Positions 34,889 through 42,958 of a stretch of DNA of 64,000 nt are shown here, one piece after another (position 1 is the first letter of the stretch; every line of letters begins with the position of its first letter). The stretch is from Nocardia sp. GTDB lineage: Bacteria; Actinomycetota; Actinomycetes; Mycobacteriales; Mycobacteriaceae. A model generated the notes under the pieces. It had not been told where the DNA came from and made no database searches. It saw only the letters and a list, made by a program, of their open reading frames with translations. The position numbers and the translations under genes are program-made. The stretch lies in the NCBI RefSeq assembly GCF_025465275.1, contig NZ_JAODNK010000144.1, positions 1-64,000 on the forward strand, in the 5' to 3' direction.

Positions 34889-35136
34889 TCTTCGAAATCG
34901 GATCCTACATGGTCGTGGTGCCCTTTCCGCGGTTCCACGCCGGCTGGTTCGTCGGATTGTTCTCCGCCGTACTGGTTTTCGGAGTGATCGTCATGCTGGT
35001 GGTCGCCACCAGCTGCGGCGATCACATCTCGACCGAACCGGGTCCGGGAGCCGGCACCGCTCCGACGATGGCGCTCGACTGCGCACCGTTCTGCGGAACC
35101 TCGCCGAGTGCGCCGCCCGTGCCCGCGGCGAGCTGA
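34885..35136 (+). CDS. Small single-pass membrane protein, hypothetical
   Basis: 83 residues. One clear transmembrane segment at about 20-42 (GWFVGLFSAVLVFGVIVMLV) is followed by an extracytoplasmic-looking tail rich in Pro, Ser and Cys. The start is the ATG overlapping the upstream stop (ATGA) with AAGGAGG at good spacing. Function unknown. A longer in-frame reading starting inside the preceding gene is rejected for lack of a start site. Confidence 0.55.
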   Translation: MIFEIGSYMVVVPFPRFHAGWFVGLFSAVLVFGVIVMLVVATSCGDHISTEPGPGAGTAPTMALDCAPFCGTSPSAPPVPAAS

Positions 35137-35205
35137 TCGGCGCCATTGCGCGCCGGTCGGTCGCATCTTGTTTCCCGTCCACCATGGTTGACCAATGGAG
35201 TTCAC

Positions 35206-35412
35206 ATGGCTACCCAGCACAATTCAACAGAAGATACGGGACCGCCCGGTCCCATCCAGGCTCCACTGCTCGCCGTCGCGGTGAGTGCGGCGCTCGCCAT
35301 CGGGACCGGGCTGCTGGACAGTTGGCCCGCGGCGGTGACGGTATTCCTCACCACCATGGGGCTGTTCGGGGCGCGCGGCATACGCCGGCGCTCGGGTCCT
35401 GAGGAGCAGTGA
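35206..35412 (+). CDS. Small membrane protein, hypothetical, 68 residues
   Basis: A polar N-terminus (MATQHNSTEDTGPPGP) leads into two short hydrophobic segments (about 19-36 and 42-56) and a basic, polar tail (RGIRRRSGPEEQ). GGAG precedes the ATG. No family recognised. It is the last gene before a strong terminator hairpin and may belong to the same unit as the two small genes upstream, 69 bp away. Confidence 0.5.
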   Translation: MATQHNSTEDTGPPGPIQAPLLAVAVSAALAIGTGLLDSWPAAVTVFLTTMGLFGARGIRRRSGPEEQ

Positions 35413-35419
35413 CCTCCCG

Positions 35420-35453
35420 AATCGGCCCCGCACCTGTTGGTGCGGGGCCGATT
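35420..35453. terminator. Perfect 15 bp hairpin, terminator between convergent genes
   Basis: Stem 35420-35434 pairs with 35439-35453 without mismatch (AATCGGCCCCGCACC and its complement) around a TGTT loop. It lies between the small membrane gene and the convergent DUF1772 gene and can serve both. There is no long T-run, as is common for high-GC terminators. Confidence 0.85.
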
Positions 35454-35469
35454 TCGGGACTGCCGCGGA

Positions 35470-35946
35470 TCAGAACAGCGCGATCGAGGCGGCGAGGCCG
35501 GTGAGGGCGATCGCCTGGAGGGCGACGCGGTAGGGGAGGATGCTGTCCCACTTGTCTTGCAGCGCACGGGCATTCGCGGGGATGATGCCGGACTTGGCGG
35601 CCGCGGTCTGGGCGGTGTTGACCGGCTTGGCGATTCGGACGTAGAAACCCAGCCAGCTCAGCAGGGCCACGATGGCGATACCGGCGGCGATTGCCGCGCC
35701 GACCTGACCGGAGACCACGGCGGTGACCGTGGTGAGCACGGCGGTGATGACGCCGCCCGCGCCGAAGATCGGCATGCGCTTGTCGCCGTAGTAGTGGCCC
35801 CAGCCGGAGGCGATGGTCACCTGCGCATCGTCGAAGTGCTTGTTGACCGAGCGGGTGATGGCGGTGGCGCAGATATCGGTGCCGTAGACGGCGCCATTGG
35901 CGAGCACAGCGGCGATGGCGAGGATCTGGCCGGTGGTGGTGAGCAT
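35470..35946 (-). CDS. DUF1772 (anthrone oxygenase-like) membrane protein
   Basis: 158 residues with four hydrophobic segments and the DUF1772-type pattern GTDICATAITRSVNKHFDDA followed by YYGDKRMPIFGAGG. Some relatives are anthrone oxygenases or detoxification proteins; here no function is assigned. The ATG at 35946 follows AGGAAGAGG. Its promoter region holds two CTAGC-NNN-GCTAG palindromes within a 12 bp inverted repeat, so it is probably under a local repressor that is not encoded next to it. Confidence 0.75.
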   Translation of the reverse strand: MLTTTGQILAIAAVLANGAVYGTDICATAITRSVNKHFDDAQVTIASGWGHYYGDKRMPIFGAGGVITAVLTTVTAVVSGQVGAAIAAGIAIVALLSWLGFYVRIAKPVNTAQTAAAKSGIIPANARALQDKWDSILPYRVALQAIALTGLAASIALF

Positions 35947-35962
35947 CTGGTGCCTCTTCCTA

Positions 35963-36040
35963 CTGAAATCTAGCAGCGCTAGGAACTGAAGCAACCATAA
36001 CAGTGGCGCAGTTAGTTTGTCTAGCGACGCTAGATTTCAG
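35963..36040. promoter_or_regulatory. Twin palindromic operators CTAGC-NNN-GCTAG upstream of the DUF1772 gene
   Basis: Palindromes occur at 35970-35982 and 36021-36033, 51 bp centre to centre. They are themselves flanked by the exact inverted repeat CTGAAATCTAGC (35963-35974) and GCTAGATTTCAG (36029-36040). Such paired palindromes fit TetR- or MarR-type repressor dimers binding on either side of a promoter. The identity of the repressor is unknown. Confidence 0.65.
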
Positions 36041-36058
36041 TCGGGAGGAGGGCGCTGA

Positions 36059-37204
36059 TCAGGAGAAAAGGTTGCGCACGAACGGAACCGAGTCCGGCAG
36101 CGAGGCATTCACGGTGCCGTCGTGAGTGGTCGGATAGGTGTGCAGGGTGACCGGCTGACCGTTCGCCTGCAGCTTGGCCGCGAACGCCAGCGTCGCCGGC
36201 ATGATCACATCGGTGTCGAGCAGACCCTGGCCCATGAACAGCGGCTTGTCGTAACCCGATTCGGGCAGGCCCATGACCCGCGAGAGCATGCCCTGCAGAT
36301 CCGGGATCTGCGACAGCGGCCGCGAGAAGAGATTGCCGACCACCACATTGTTCGCGGTCAACTCCTCGCCGAGCGATTCCAGGCAGGAGCCGTTGGCGCG
36401 ATCGAGCCAGTAGCGGCCCGAATCATTGAGGTAGGACTCGATATTCAGCTCGGGATAGGTCGCGCGCAGGCCATTGAGGATGTACAGCACATATCCGGTG
36501 CTGTGCGCGGGCAGCTTGACCGGCGGCACGCCCGGCCCCAGCGGCAGCAGAATGTCCTCGATATAAGCCGGTACGCCGGTGCCGACGCCACCCCGGTAGT
36601 CCAAGCCGGGCCCGCCGAATTCGGTCGCGTAGCGCGCTGTCACGACCGCCGCACCGCCGCCCTGCGACTGGCCGACCACCACCCACTTCTTCGCCAGCGA
36701 GGAATAGTGGCTGGTCGCGGCCTTGACCGCATCCACCACGTTGTGCGCCTCGACCGTGCCGTTGAGGTACGGATGATCGCCCGGCGTGCCCAGTCCCGCA
36801 TAGTCGGCGGCGACAATCGCGTAGCCCTGGCTCAGCCAGGTGCCCAGGTAGGCCCAATCGCGATCCACCGCAGCCGGTCCGGCGATGGAGTACGCGCACT
36901 GATCACCGAGTCCGACCGTGCCGTGCGCCCAGGCGATGACCGGCCAGCCTCCGGCGGGCGCCTCGCCGGGCGGGAAGTAAACGGCGGCACTCGTGGTTGT
37001 CGGCTGGTCGTTCGCGGTGGTGCTGCCGTACAGAATGCGTTCGGAATGCGCCGAGCCGGGCAGCACGGCGGCGGGCGCCAGTGGCTCGACGGAAGTCACC
37101 GTGCCGATCTCGCCGGCCGGGTCGGCGACCGCGTGCGGCGCGCCTGCCAGCACTGCGATCGAGGTGGCGGCCAGGGCCGTCGTGGACATCCATCGTTTCC
37201 GCAT
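36059..37204 (-). CDS. Secreted lipase, LIP family (Candida lipase A-like)
   Basis: A 381-residue exported lipase. Residues 1-27 are a signal peptide ending AVADP. The fold carries AWAHGTVGLGDQCAYS, the nucleophile elbow VVGQSQGGGAAV, an Asp region PLFMGQGLLDTDVIMP and the triad His in TYPTTHDGTVNASLP. These enzymes hydrolyse triacylglycerols or other acyl esters outside the cell. The ATG is preceded by AAAGGAG; an upstream in-frame ATG lacks a signal-like start. It is divergent from aceA across 455 bp, which may link it to lipid or fatty-acid use. Confidence 0.88.
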   Translation of the reverse strand: MRKRWMSTTALAATSIAVLAGAPHAVADPAGEIGTVTSVEPLAPAAVLPGSAHSERILYGSTTANDQPTTTSAAVYFPPGEAPAGGWPVIAWAHGTVGLGDQCAYSIAGPAAVDRDWAYLGTWLSQGYAIVAADYAGLGTPGDHPYLNGTVEAHNVVDAVKAATSHYSSLAKKWVVVGQSQGGGAAVVTARYATEFGGPGLDYRGGVGTGVPAYIEDILLPLGPGVPPVKLPAHSTGYVLYILNGLRATYPELNIESYLNDSGRYWLDRANGSCLESLGEELTANNVVVGNLFSRPLSQIPDLQGMLSRVMGLPESGYDKPLFMGQGLLDTDVIMPATLAFAAKLQANGQPVTLHTYPTTHDGTVNASLPDSVPFVRNLFS

Positions 37205-37396
37205 CCGTGTCTCCTTTGGTTCTCTGACGTCGCACCTAGCCTGGACGCGTGCCCAGATTAGGGCCTTATCGGTACCCCGGGTGTCTGGCCCCACACCTAT
37301 CAAGATCACAATCGAATGTGAAGGTGCTCACAGCTCGCCGGACATCGGCGCGTCGCGTGCCGGTGGCCCTCGTCACCCAAACAGTACGGGCGTTAT

Positions 37397-37580
37397 GCAA
37401 AACTGCACGTCAGGGCTACTCGCAAGTAGATTCCACTGCTGCTATTAGCAAGCAAATTTCGCAGGCTTAGCAAAAGGCCCGCGAAAGCTAGCGTGGATTC
37501 ACACTTGCAACAGGTAGACGGACATTTTTTCCTGTGCCATCGTGTGGAAGTACACCCCGCGGGCATAGCAAGCCTGCAAA
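37397..37580 (+). promoter_or_regulatory. Cluster of four GCAAA elements in the aceA control region (RamB-like sites)
   Basis: GCAAA occurs at 37397, 37452, 37470 and 37576 within the 455 bp between the lipase and aceA; the contexts are TGCAAAAC, AGCAAATT, AGCAAAAG and TGCAAATT. RamB, the acetate regulator that controls isocitrate lyase in corynebacteria and mycobacteria, recognises TTTGCAAA-like sequences (established knowledge). The cluster fits RamB sites near the aceA promoter. No ramB gene is in the window. Confidence 0.5.
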
Positions 37581-37659
37581 TTGCTGCTCCAGCAGTGTTC
37601 GAACATCGCGAGAGTACGACCACTGGGGCCAACCGACCGAACAGGAAGTGGAGTCAGAG

Positions 37660-38949
37660 ATGTCGACCACCGGCACCCCGAGAACCGTCGCGGAAATTCA
37701 GCAGGATTGGGACACCAACCCGCGCTGGAAGGGCCTCACCCGCACCTACACCGCCGAGCAGGTTTCGAAGCTGCAGGGCACTGTCGTCGAAGAGGCCACC
37801 CTGGCCCGCCGCGGCTCGGAGATCCTGTGGGACCTCGTCAATAACGAGGACTACATCAACTCCCTCGGCGCCCTCACCGGCAACCAGGCGGTCCAGCAGG
37901 TCCGCGCCGGTCTGAAGGCCATCTACCTGTCCGGCTGGCAGGTCGCCGGTGATGCGAACCTCTCCGGGCACACCTACCCGGACCAGTCGCTGTACCCGGC
38001 CAACTCGGTTCCGACCGTGGTCCGTCGTATCAACAACGCGCTCAAGCGCGCCGACGAGATCTCCAAGGTCGAGGGTGACACCTCCGTCGCCAACTGGCTC
38101 GCCCCGATCGTCGCCGACGCCGAGGCCGGCTTCGGTGGCGCGCTGAACGCCTACGAGCTGCAGAAGGCCATGATCGTGGCCGGCGCCGCCGGCGTGCACT
38201 GGGAAGACCAGCTCGCCTCGGAGAAGAAGTGCGGCCACCTCGGTGGCAAGGTGCTGATCCCCACCCAGCAGCACATCCGCACCCTGACCTCCGCGCGTCT
38301 CGCGTCCGACGTCGCCGACGTGCCGTCGGTGATCATCGCCCGCACCGACGCCGAGGCCGCCACCCTCATCACCTCCGATGTGGACGAGCGCGACCGCGAG
38401 TTCCTCGATGGCACCCGTACCGCCGAGGGCTTCTTCGGTGTGAAGAACGGCATCGAGCCCTGCATCGCGCGTGCCAAGGCCTACGCCCCCTACGCCGACC
38501 TCATCTGGATGGAAACCGGCGTGCCGGACCTCGAGGTCGCCCGTAAGTTCGCCGAGTCCGTCCGCAGCGAGTTCCCGGACCAGCTGCTGGCCTACAACTG
38601 CTCGCCTTCGTTCAACTGGAAGGCGCACCTGGACGACGCGACCATCGCGAAGTTCCAGCGTGAGCTCGGCGCGATGGGCTTCAAGTTCCAGTTCATCACC
38701 CTGGCCGGCTTCCACTCGCTCAACTACGGCATGTTCGACCTGGCGTACGGCTACGCCCGTGAGGGCATGACCGCCTTCGTCGACCTGCAGGAGCGCGAGT
38801 TCAAGGCCGCTTCCGAGCGTGGCTTCACCGCCATCAAGCACCAGCGTGAGGTCGGCGCCGGCTACTTCGACACCATCGCCACCACCGTCGACCCCAACAC
38901 CTCCACGGCTGCCCTGAAGGGCTCCACCGAAGAGGGCCAGTTCCACTGA
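37660..38949 (+). CDS. aceA: Isocitrate lyase
   Basis: A 429-residue glyoxylate-cycle enzyme cleaving isocitrate to glyoxylate and succinate, needed for growth on fatty acids or acetate. The catalytic loop KKCGH is in ASEKKCGHLGG; metal/substrate residues are in VADAEAGFGGALNAYELQ; and YNCSPSFNWK and the C-terminal EEGQFH are conserved. The length matches the short mycobacterial Icl1 type. Codon bias is very strong, consistent with high expression. It is followed by a copy of the 128 bp repeat in reverse orientation, then terminators, then a fadB2-like gene. Confidence 0.98.
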   Translation: MSTTGTPRTVAEIQQDWDTNPRWKGLTRTYTAEQVSKLQGTVVEEATLARRGSEILWDLVNNEDYINSLGALTGNQAVQQVRAGLKAIYLSGWQVAGDANLSGHTYPDQSLYPANSVPTVVRRINNALKRADEISKVEGDTSVANWLAPIVADAEAGFGGALNAYELQKAMIVAGAAGVHWEDQLASEKKCGHLGGKVLIPTQQHIRTLTSARLASDVADVPSVIIARTDAEAATLITSDVDERDREFLDGTRTAEGFFGVKNGIEPCIARAKAYAPYADLIWMETGVPDLEVARKFAESVRSEFPDQLLAYNCSPSFNWKAHLDDATIAKFQRELGAMGFKFQFITLAGFHSLNYGMFDLAYGYAREGMTAFVDLQEREFKAASERGFTAIKHQREVGAGYFDTIATTVDPNTSTAALKGSTEEGQFH

Positions 38950-38955
38950 GCTAGT

Positions 38956-39084
38956 CCGCCACCCCGCAACTTTGGCGCCCGGCTGAGAGCCGTTGTCAGT
39001 CGTGCATGCGTGGTGCGGTCAGGTACCAACCCGATTTTGGGCGTACCCCAGGAGTTACCCGGATCTCACGAGATCAGTTGTTAC
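38956..39084 (-). repeat. 128 bp dispersed repeat, copy A (reverse orientation)
   Basis: Read on the minus strand this starts GTAACAACTGATCTCGTGAG and ends GTTGCGGGGTGGCGG. It aligns over its full length with the copies at 39291, 40423, 55905 and 63554. It begins 6 bp after the aceA stop. Internal hairpins around GTAACTC and ACGGCTCTCAGCCG are kept. It is the most diverged copy at the GACAACTG end. Confidence 0.9.
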
Positions 39085-39098
39085 GTTCCGTAACAACG
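39078..39098. other. Perfect 9 bp hairpin GTTGTTACG-TTC-CGTAACAAC
   Basis: This 21 bp palindrome with a 3 bp loop starts inside the end of repeat copy A and extends beyond it. It could be a protein-binding palindrome or part of the aceA terminator region. It is not present at the ends of the other repeat copies. Confidence 0.5.
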
Positions 39099-39166
39099 GG
39101 TTTCGAGGGCTTCCACTCAGAGCGGTAGTCGCATCACAACCTCCGCCGCCCTGGGTCCACGGAACC

Positions 39167-39244
39167 CGTCGAGGGGGACGCAAGTTCCCCTCGACGGTGT
39201 TCACCCTCCCTTCCCGTCGACAGCCCCGGCGGGGAGGGTTTTTT
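39167..39244 (+). terminator. Two hairpins, the second followed by a T-run: intrinsic terminator after aceA
   Basis: The first hairpin pairs CGTCGAGGGG (39167-39176) with CCCCTCGACG (39187-39196). The second pairs ACCCTCCC (39203-39210) with GGGAGGGT (39232-39239), followed by six T residues to 39244. The second is a classical Rho-independent terminator, the clearest in the window, and isolates aceA from the fadB2-like gene. Confidence 0.88.
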
Positions 39245-39290
39245 CCTATAGCTTTGAAACTCGAGACTTACCCGTAGGCGCTCGGTAGGC

Positions 39291-39417
39291 GACAACTGAT
39301 TTCGTGAGAGTCGGGGTAACTCCCGGGGTACGGCCAAATTGGTTTGGAACCTGACGTAGGCACGGGTGCCCGACTGACAACGGCACTTAGCCGCCCGCAA
39401 AAGTTGCGGGGAGGCGG
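39291..39417 (+). repeat. 128 bp dispersed repeat, copy B
   Basis: Begins GACAACTGATTTCGTGAG and ends GTTGCGGGGAGGCGG, 13 bp before the fadB2-like start. The small hairpin that reads GGTG...CACC in most copies reads GGTT...AACC here, a compensatory change that keeps pairing. The same strand as fadB2, so the element would be in the 5' leader if transcription starts upstream. Confidence 0.92.
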
Positions 39418-39430
39418 AACGGAGTGGGAC

Positions 39431-40318
39431 GTGAGCAGCGAAAAGATTCAGCGCGTTGGCATTATCGGCGCCGGACAAATGGGCGCGGGTATCGCAGAGG
39501 TCTGCGCCCGGGCGCATGTCGATGTGCTCGTGTTCGAACAGACCCGGGAACTGGCCGCGGCCGGCCGGGCCCGCATCCTGCGGTCGCTGGACCGTGCGGT
39601 GTCGAGTGGCAAGATCTCCGAGCGGGAGCGTGAGCAGACTGCCTGGCGGCTGCGCTTCACCTCGGATCTCGCCGATTTCGCCGACCGTCAGCTGGTCGTC
39701 GAGGCCGTGCTGGAGAACGAAGATGTGAAGACCGCCATCTTCTCCGAGCTCGACAAGGTCGTCACCGACCCGAACGCGGTGCTGGCCTCCAACACCTCCT
39801 CCATCCCGATCATGAAGATCGCCGTGGCCACCAACAACCCCGAGCGGGTTGTCGGCATGCACTTCTTCAACCCGGTGCCGGTGCTGCCGCTGGTCGAGCT
39901 GGTCACCACGCTCAAGACCACCGAGGCCGTCTCCCAGCGCGCCGAGCAGTTCGCCTCCGAGGTGCTCGGCAAGCAGGTCGTGCGCTCCGCCGACCGCTCC
40001 GGCTTCGTGGTCAACGCGCTGCTGGTGCCGTACCTGCTCTCGGCCATCCGTATGGTCGAATCCGGCTTCGCCACCAAGGAAGACGTCGACAAGGCCATGG
40101 TGCTGGGCTGTGCCCACCCGATGGGCCCGCTGGCGCTCACCGACCTCGTCGGCCTCGACACCGTGAAGTCCATCGCCGACTCCATGTACTCGGAGTTCAA
40201 GGAGCCGCTGTACTCCGCCCCGCCCCTGCTCATGCGCATGGTCGAAGCGGGCCTGCTGGGCAAGAAGGCGGGTACCGGCTTCTACCAGTACAACTCCCCG
40301 GCCTCTCCGCGTAACTAG
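39431..40318 (+). CDS. fadB2: 3-hydroxybutyryl-CoA dehydrogenase
   Basis: A 295-residue NAD(P)-dependent dehydrogenase oxidising 3-hydroxyacyl-CoA in fatty-acid or butanoate metabolism. The Rossmann motif VGIIGAGQMGAGIAEVCA is at 9-26, SNTSSIPI and the catalytic His in VGMHFFNPVPVLPLVELV, then DRSGFVVNALLVPYL and the C-terminal dimer domain GPLALTDLVGLDTV. The GTG at 39431 follows GGAGGCGG from the repeat and GGAGTGGG; longer in-frame reading would translate the repeat. Order aceA-fadB2 is as in mycobacteria. The C-terminal codons (SPASPRN) resemble the repeat-derived ends of two other genes here. Confidence 0.93.
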   Translation: MSSEKIQRVGIIGAGQMGAGIAEVCARAHVDVLVFEQTRELAAAGRARILRSLDRAVSSGKISEREREQTAWRLRFTSDLADFADRQLVVEAVLENEDVKTAIFSELDKVVTDPNAVLASNTSSIPIMKIAVATNNPERVVGMHFFNPVPVLPLVELVTTLKTTEAVSQRAEQFASEVLGKQVVRSADRSGFVVNALLVPYLLSAIRMVESGFATKEDVDKAMVLGCAHPMGPLALTDLVGLDTVKSIADSMYSEFKEPLYSAPPLLMRMVEAGLLGKKAGTGFYQYNSPASPRN

Positions 40319-40334
40319 CGCCCTGGGTGCAGCC

Positions 40335-40363
40335 CGCTCGGCGCCCGTTTCGAGCGCCGAGCG
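40335..40363 (+). terminator. 10 bp hairpin after fadB2
   Basis: CGCTCGGCGC (40335-40344) pairs perfectly with GCGCCGAGCG (40354-40363) around a 9 bp loop, 16 bp after the fadB2 stop. No T-run. Probable terminator. Confidence 0.7.
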
Positions 40364-40422
40364 GCCAGCCCGTAAGGCGTGGCATCTCAGCGAAGCCGCG
40401 CAACCCCTCCATCAAAGAACGT

Positions 40423-40550
40423 GACAACTGGTTTCGTGAGGTCTGGGTAACTCACCGGGTACGTCCAAAATCGGTGCCGCACCAGACCGCCGCTACGCGT
40501 GCATGACGGCGAACGGCTCCCAGCCGTGCGCTGAAGGTGCGGGGAGGCGG
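40423..40550 (+). repeat. 128 bp dispersed repeat, copy C
   Basis: Begins GACAACTGGTTTCGTGAGG and ends GGTGCGGGGAGGCGG, 61 bp before the metE-like ATG and on the same strand. The ACGGCT-CCC-AGCCGT hairpin is perfect in this copy. With copy D it brackets the accessory block 40551-55904 in direct orientation. Confidence 0.93.
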
Positions 40551-40611
40551 GTCAGCATAAGCTGCAAATGGGTCGAGTCGGACCGGCAGCTTCGAAGGGA
40601 GTGTCCCGCAC

Positions 40612-42930
40612 ATGGTCAATGTCAGCGATGGCTTCGGATCCAGCATCCTGGGGTATCCGAGGGTCGGACCGCACCGCGAGCTCAAGCGTGCTCTCGAGTC
40701 CTACTGGCACGGCACGCTGGAGCGTGAGGAGCTGCTCGCGGTAGGGCGGGAGATCCAGGAGAGCCAGTACCTCGAGCTGGCGGCCACCGGGCTGACCCAG
40801 GTGCCTGGGAACACCTTCTCCTTCTACGACCACGTCCTCGACAATGCGCTGCTGTTCGGCGCGGTGCCGAAGCGGTTCGAGCCGTATCGAGAAGACTTGC
40901 ACCCCTTGGATTTCTACTTCCTGATGGCGCGCGGGCGGCCCGATCTGCCGCCGCTGGAGCTGGTGCGTTTCTTCAATACGCCGTACCACTACCGGCAGCC
41001 CGAGCTGGACTCCGATACCGAATTCTCGCTGCACCCCGAGGCGCTGCTGGACGAATTCGATCGGGCGAAGGCGGCGGGCATCGAACTGCGGCCGGTCATT
41101 CTGGGCCCGCTGTCGCTGCTGCTGCTGTCGAAGACCGGACATGTGCCGGGCGAGACCGAATTCGACAAGCTGGTGCTGCTGGACAAGCTGCTACCGGTGT
41201 ACGAGGAGCTACTCGAGGCGCTCGCCAAGCGCGGCGCCACCTGCGTGCAGTTGGACGAGCCCTGCTTCACCAGCGACCGCTCACCCTCCACCATCGAGGT
41301 GTTCGAGCAGGCGTACCAACGACTTTCGACCGCGCCGCTGCGGCCGCGACTGCTGGTCACCGGGCAGTACGGCGATTTCGGTGAAGCCCTGGAAGCGCTG
41401 GCGCGCACCAAGGTCGAGGCCATCGGGCTCGATCTGGCCAACCACCGCATCCGCCCCGACGATCTGGCCAAGATCCCGGGCATCGGCCGGAAGCGCTTGT
41501 ACGCGGGCGTGATCAGCGGCACCAATGTGTGGCGCGCCGACCGGGTGATGGCGCTGGAATACCTGAACGCGCTGTCCCAGGTCTGCCCGGACCTGGTCGT
41601 CTCCACCGGCGCGACGCTACTGCACGTGCCCTACGACCTGCTCGTCGAATACGAGCTCGAGGAGAACGTCGCCGATCGCCTCGCCTTCGCGAAACAGAAG
41701 GTCCTCGAGGTGGTTTCGCTGGCCAAGGCACTCACCGACGGCCCGAACGAGAAGTGGCGCAAGCGCCCGACCTCGGTGCACTTCAAGCAGAAACACGCTG
41801 TGCGGCAACGGGTGTACAACGTCACCCAGAAGATGCGCGAGCGCGAACCGTACGAGGTGCGGCGAGTCGCGCAGCAGGCCAAGCTGAATCTGCCGCTGGT
41901 GCCCGCCACCACGCTCGGTTCCTTCCCGCAGACCACGGCGATCCGCCAGGCCCGCTACGACCTGGGCCAGGGGAAACTGTCCTACGAGGACTACCGCAAG
42001 CGCATCGAAGCCGAGATCGAGGCCACCATCCGGCTGCAGGAGGACATCGGCCTCGATGTGTTCGTGCACGGTGAGCACGAGCGCAACGACATGATCCAGT
42101 ACTTCGCGGAGCAGTTGGACGGCTTCGCCACCACGCACTTCGGCTGGGTGCAGGTGTACGGATCCCGTTGTGTCCGGCCGCCGGTCCTGTACGGCGATGT
42201 GTCGCGGCCCGCGGCCATCTCGGTCGAGTGGGCCGTCTATGCCCAGTCGCTGACCGATAAGCCGGTCAAGGGCATGGTCACCGGACCGGTCACCATGCTG
42301 GCGCGCTCGTTCGTGCGCCAGGACCAGCCGCTGTTCGATACGGCAGACCAAGTGGCGCTTGCCATTCGGGACGAGGTCGTGGATCTGGAGAAGGCGGGCA
42401 TCGCCATCATCCAGGTGGACGAGCCGTCCATTCGCGAACTGCTGCCGCTGCGAGTCAAGGGCCGCGCCGAATACCTGCGCTGGGCGGTCGGTGCGTTCCG
42501 GCTGGCCACCTCCGGTGTGCGGGCGGAGACCCAGATCCATACGCACATCGGCTATTCCAGCCGCGGTGACGTCGTGCAGGCCATCGAGGAACTGGATGCG
42601 GACGTGACGGCCATTGTCGCCACCCGCTCCATCGAATGGGTGCTCAAGTCGCTGCAGGAAGACAATGCCGAAGGCCGCGGCCTCACCCACGGCGTCGGCC
42701 CGGGTGTGTACGAGAGCCGCTCGGCGCGCATCCCGGACATCGACGAACTCGACGAAGCGCTCACCGCCGCTGCCGCCGCAATCACCCCGGAACGCCTGTG
42801 GGCCAACCCGGATGGTGGTCTGAAGACCCGCCACCACTGGCAGCTGGACCCGTCCCTGCGCAATATGGTCGCGGCCGCCCGCCGCGTCCGCCGCCGCGCG
42901 GAGGCCGCCCGCACCCCGCCGGAAGGCTGA
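40612..42930 (+). CDS. MetE-like cobalamin-independent methionine synthase homologue lacking zinc ligands
   Basis: A 772-residue two-barrel MetE homologue, full length and uninterrupted. N-terminal LGYPRVGPHRELKRALESYW and C-terminal VHGEHERNDMIQYFAEQLDG, GSRCVRPPVLYGDVSRP and IIQVDEPSIRELLPLR are all family motifs, so folate and homocysteine sites look partly kept. In E. coli MetE zinc is held by His641, Cys643, Glu665 and Cys726. The equivalents here are His645, Gly647 (HTHIGYSS in place of HTHMCYS), Val669 (DVTAIVATRS) and Gly735 (NPDGGLKTR). So three of four ligands are gone. It may be a divergent enzyme with another acceptor or mechanism, not ordinary MetE. It follows repeat copy C; AAGGGAG precedes the ATG. 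Confidence 0.85.
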   Translation: MVNVSDGFGSSILGYPRVGPHRELKRALESYWHGTLEREELLAVGREIQESQYLELAATGLTQVPGNTFSFYDHVLDNALLFGAVPKRFEPYREDLHPLDFYFLMARGRPDLPPLELVRFFNTPYHYRQPELDSDTEFSLHPEALLDEFDRAKAAGIELRPVILGPLSLLLLSKTGHVPGETEFDKLVLLDKLLPVYEELLEALAKRGATCVQLDEPCFTSDRSPSTIEVFEQAYQRLSTAPLRPRLLVTGQYGDFGEALEALARTKVEAIGLDLANHRIRPDDLAKIPGIGRKRLYAGVISGTNVWRADRVMALEYLNALSQVCPDLVVSTGATLLHVPYDLLVEYELEENVADRLAFAKQKVLEVVSLAKALTDGPNEKWRKRPTSVHFKQKHAVRQRVYNVTQKMREREPYEVRRVAQQAKLNLPLVPATTLGSFPQTTAIRQARYDLGQGKLSYEDYRKRIEAEIEATIRLQEDIGLDVFVHGEHERNDMIQYFAEQLDGFATTHFGWVQVYGSRCVRPPVLYGDVSRPAAISVEWAVYAQSLTDKPVKGMVTGPVTMLARSFVRQDQPLFDTADQVALAIRDEVVDLEKAGIAIIQVDEPSIRELLPLRVKGRAEYLRWAVGAFRLATSGVRAETQIHTHIGYSSRGDVVQAIEELDADVTAIVATRSIEWVLKSLQEDNAEGRGLTHGVGPGVYESRSARIPDIDELDEALTAAAAAITPERLWANPDGGLKTRHHWQLDPSLRNMVAAARRVRRRAEAARTPPEG

Positions 42931-42958
42931 TCGGCGGGGCGCGCGAAGCAACTGGCAC

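Noticed and set aside
39291..40550. Repeat copies B and C as known riboswitches (cobalamin, SAM or c-di-AMP) controlling fadB2 and the metE-like gene
   Set aside because: No conserved core of those classes was recognised, and the same element also lies behind aceA and at the 3' ends of the tetR and GNAT genes in the opposite sense.
40612..42930. The metE-like gene as a pseudogene
   Set aside because: The frame is full length without stops, the start has a ribosome binding site, and other conserved motifs are intact, so selective loss of zinc ligands is more likely than decay.
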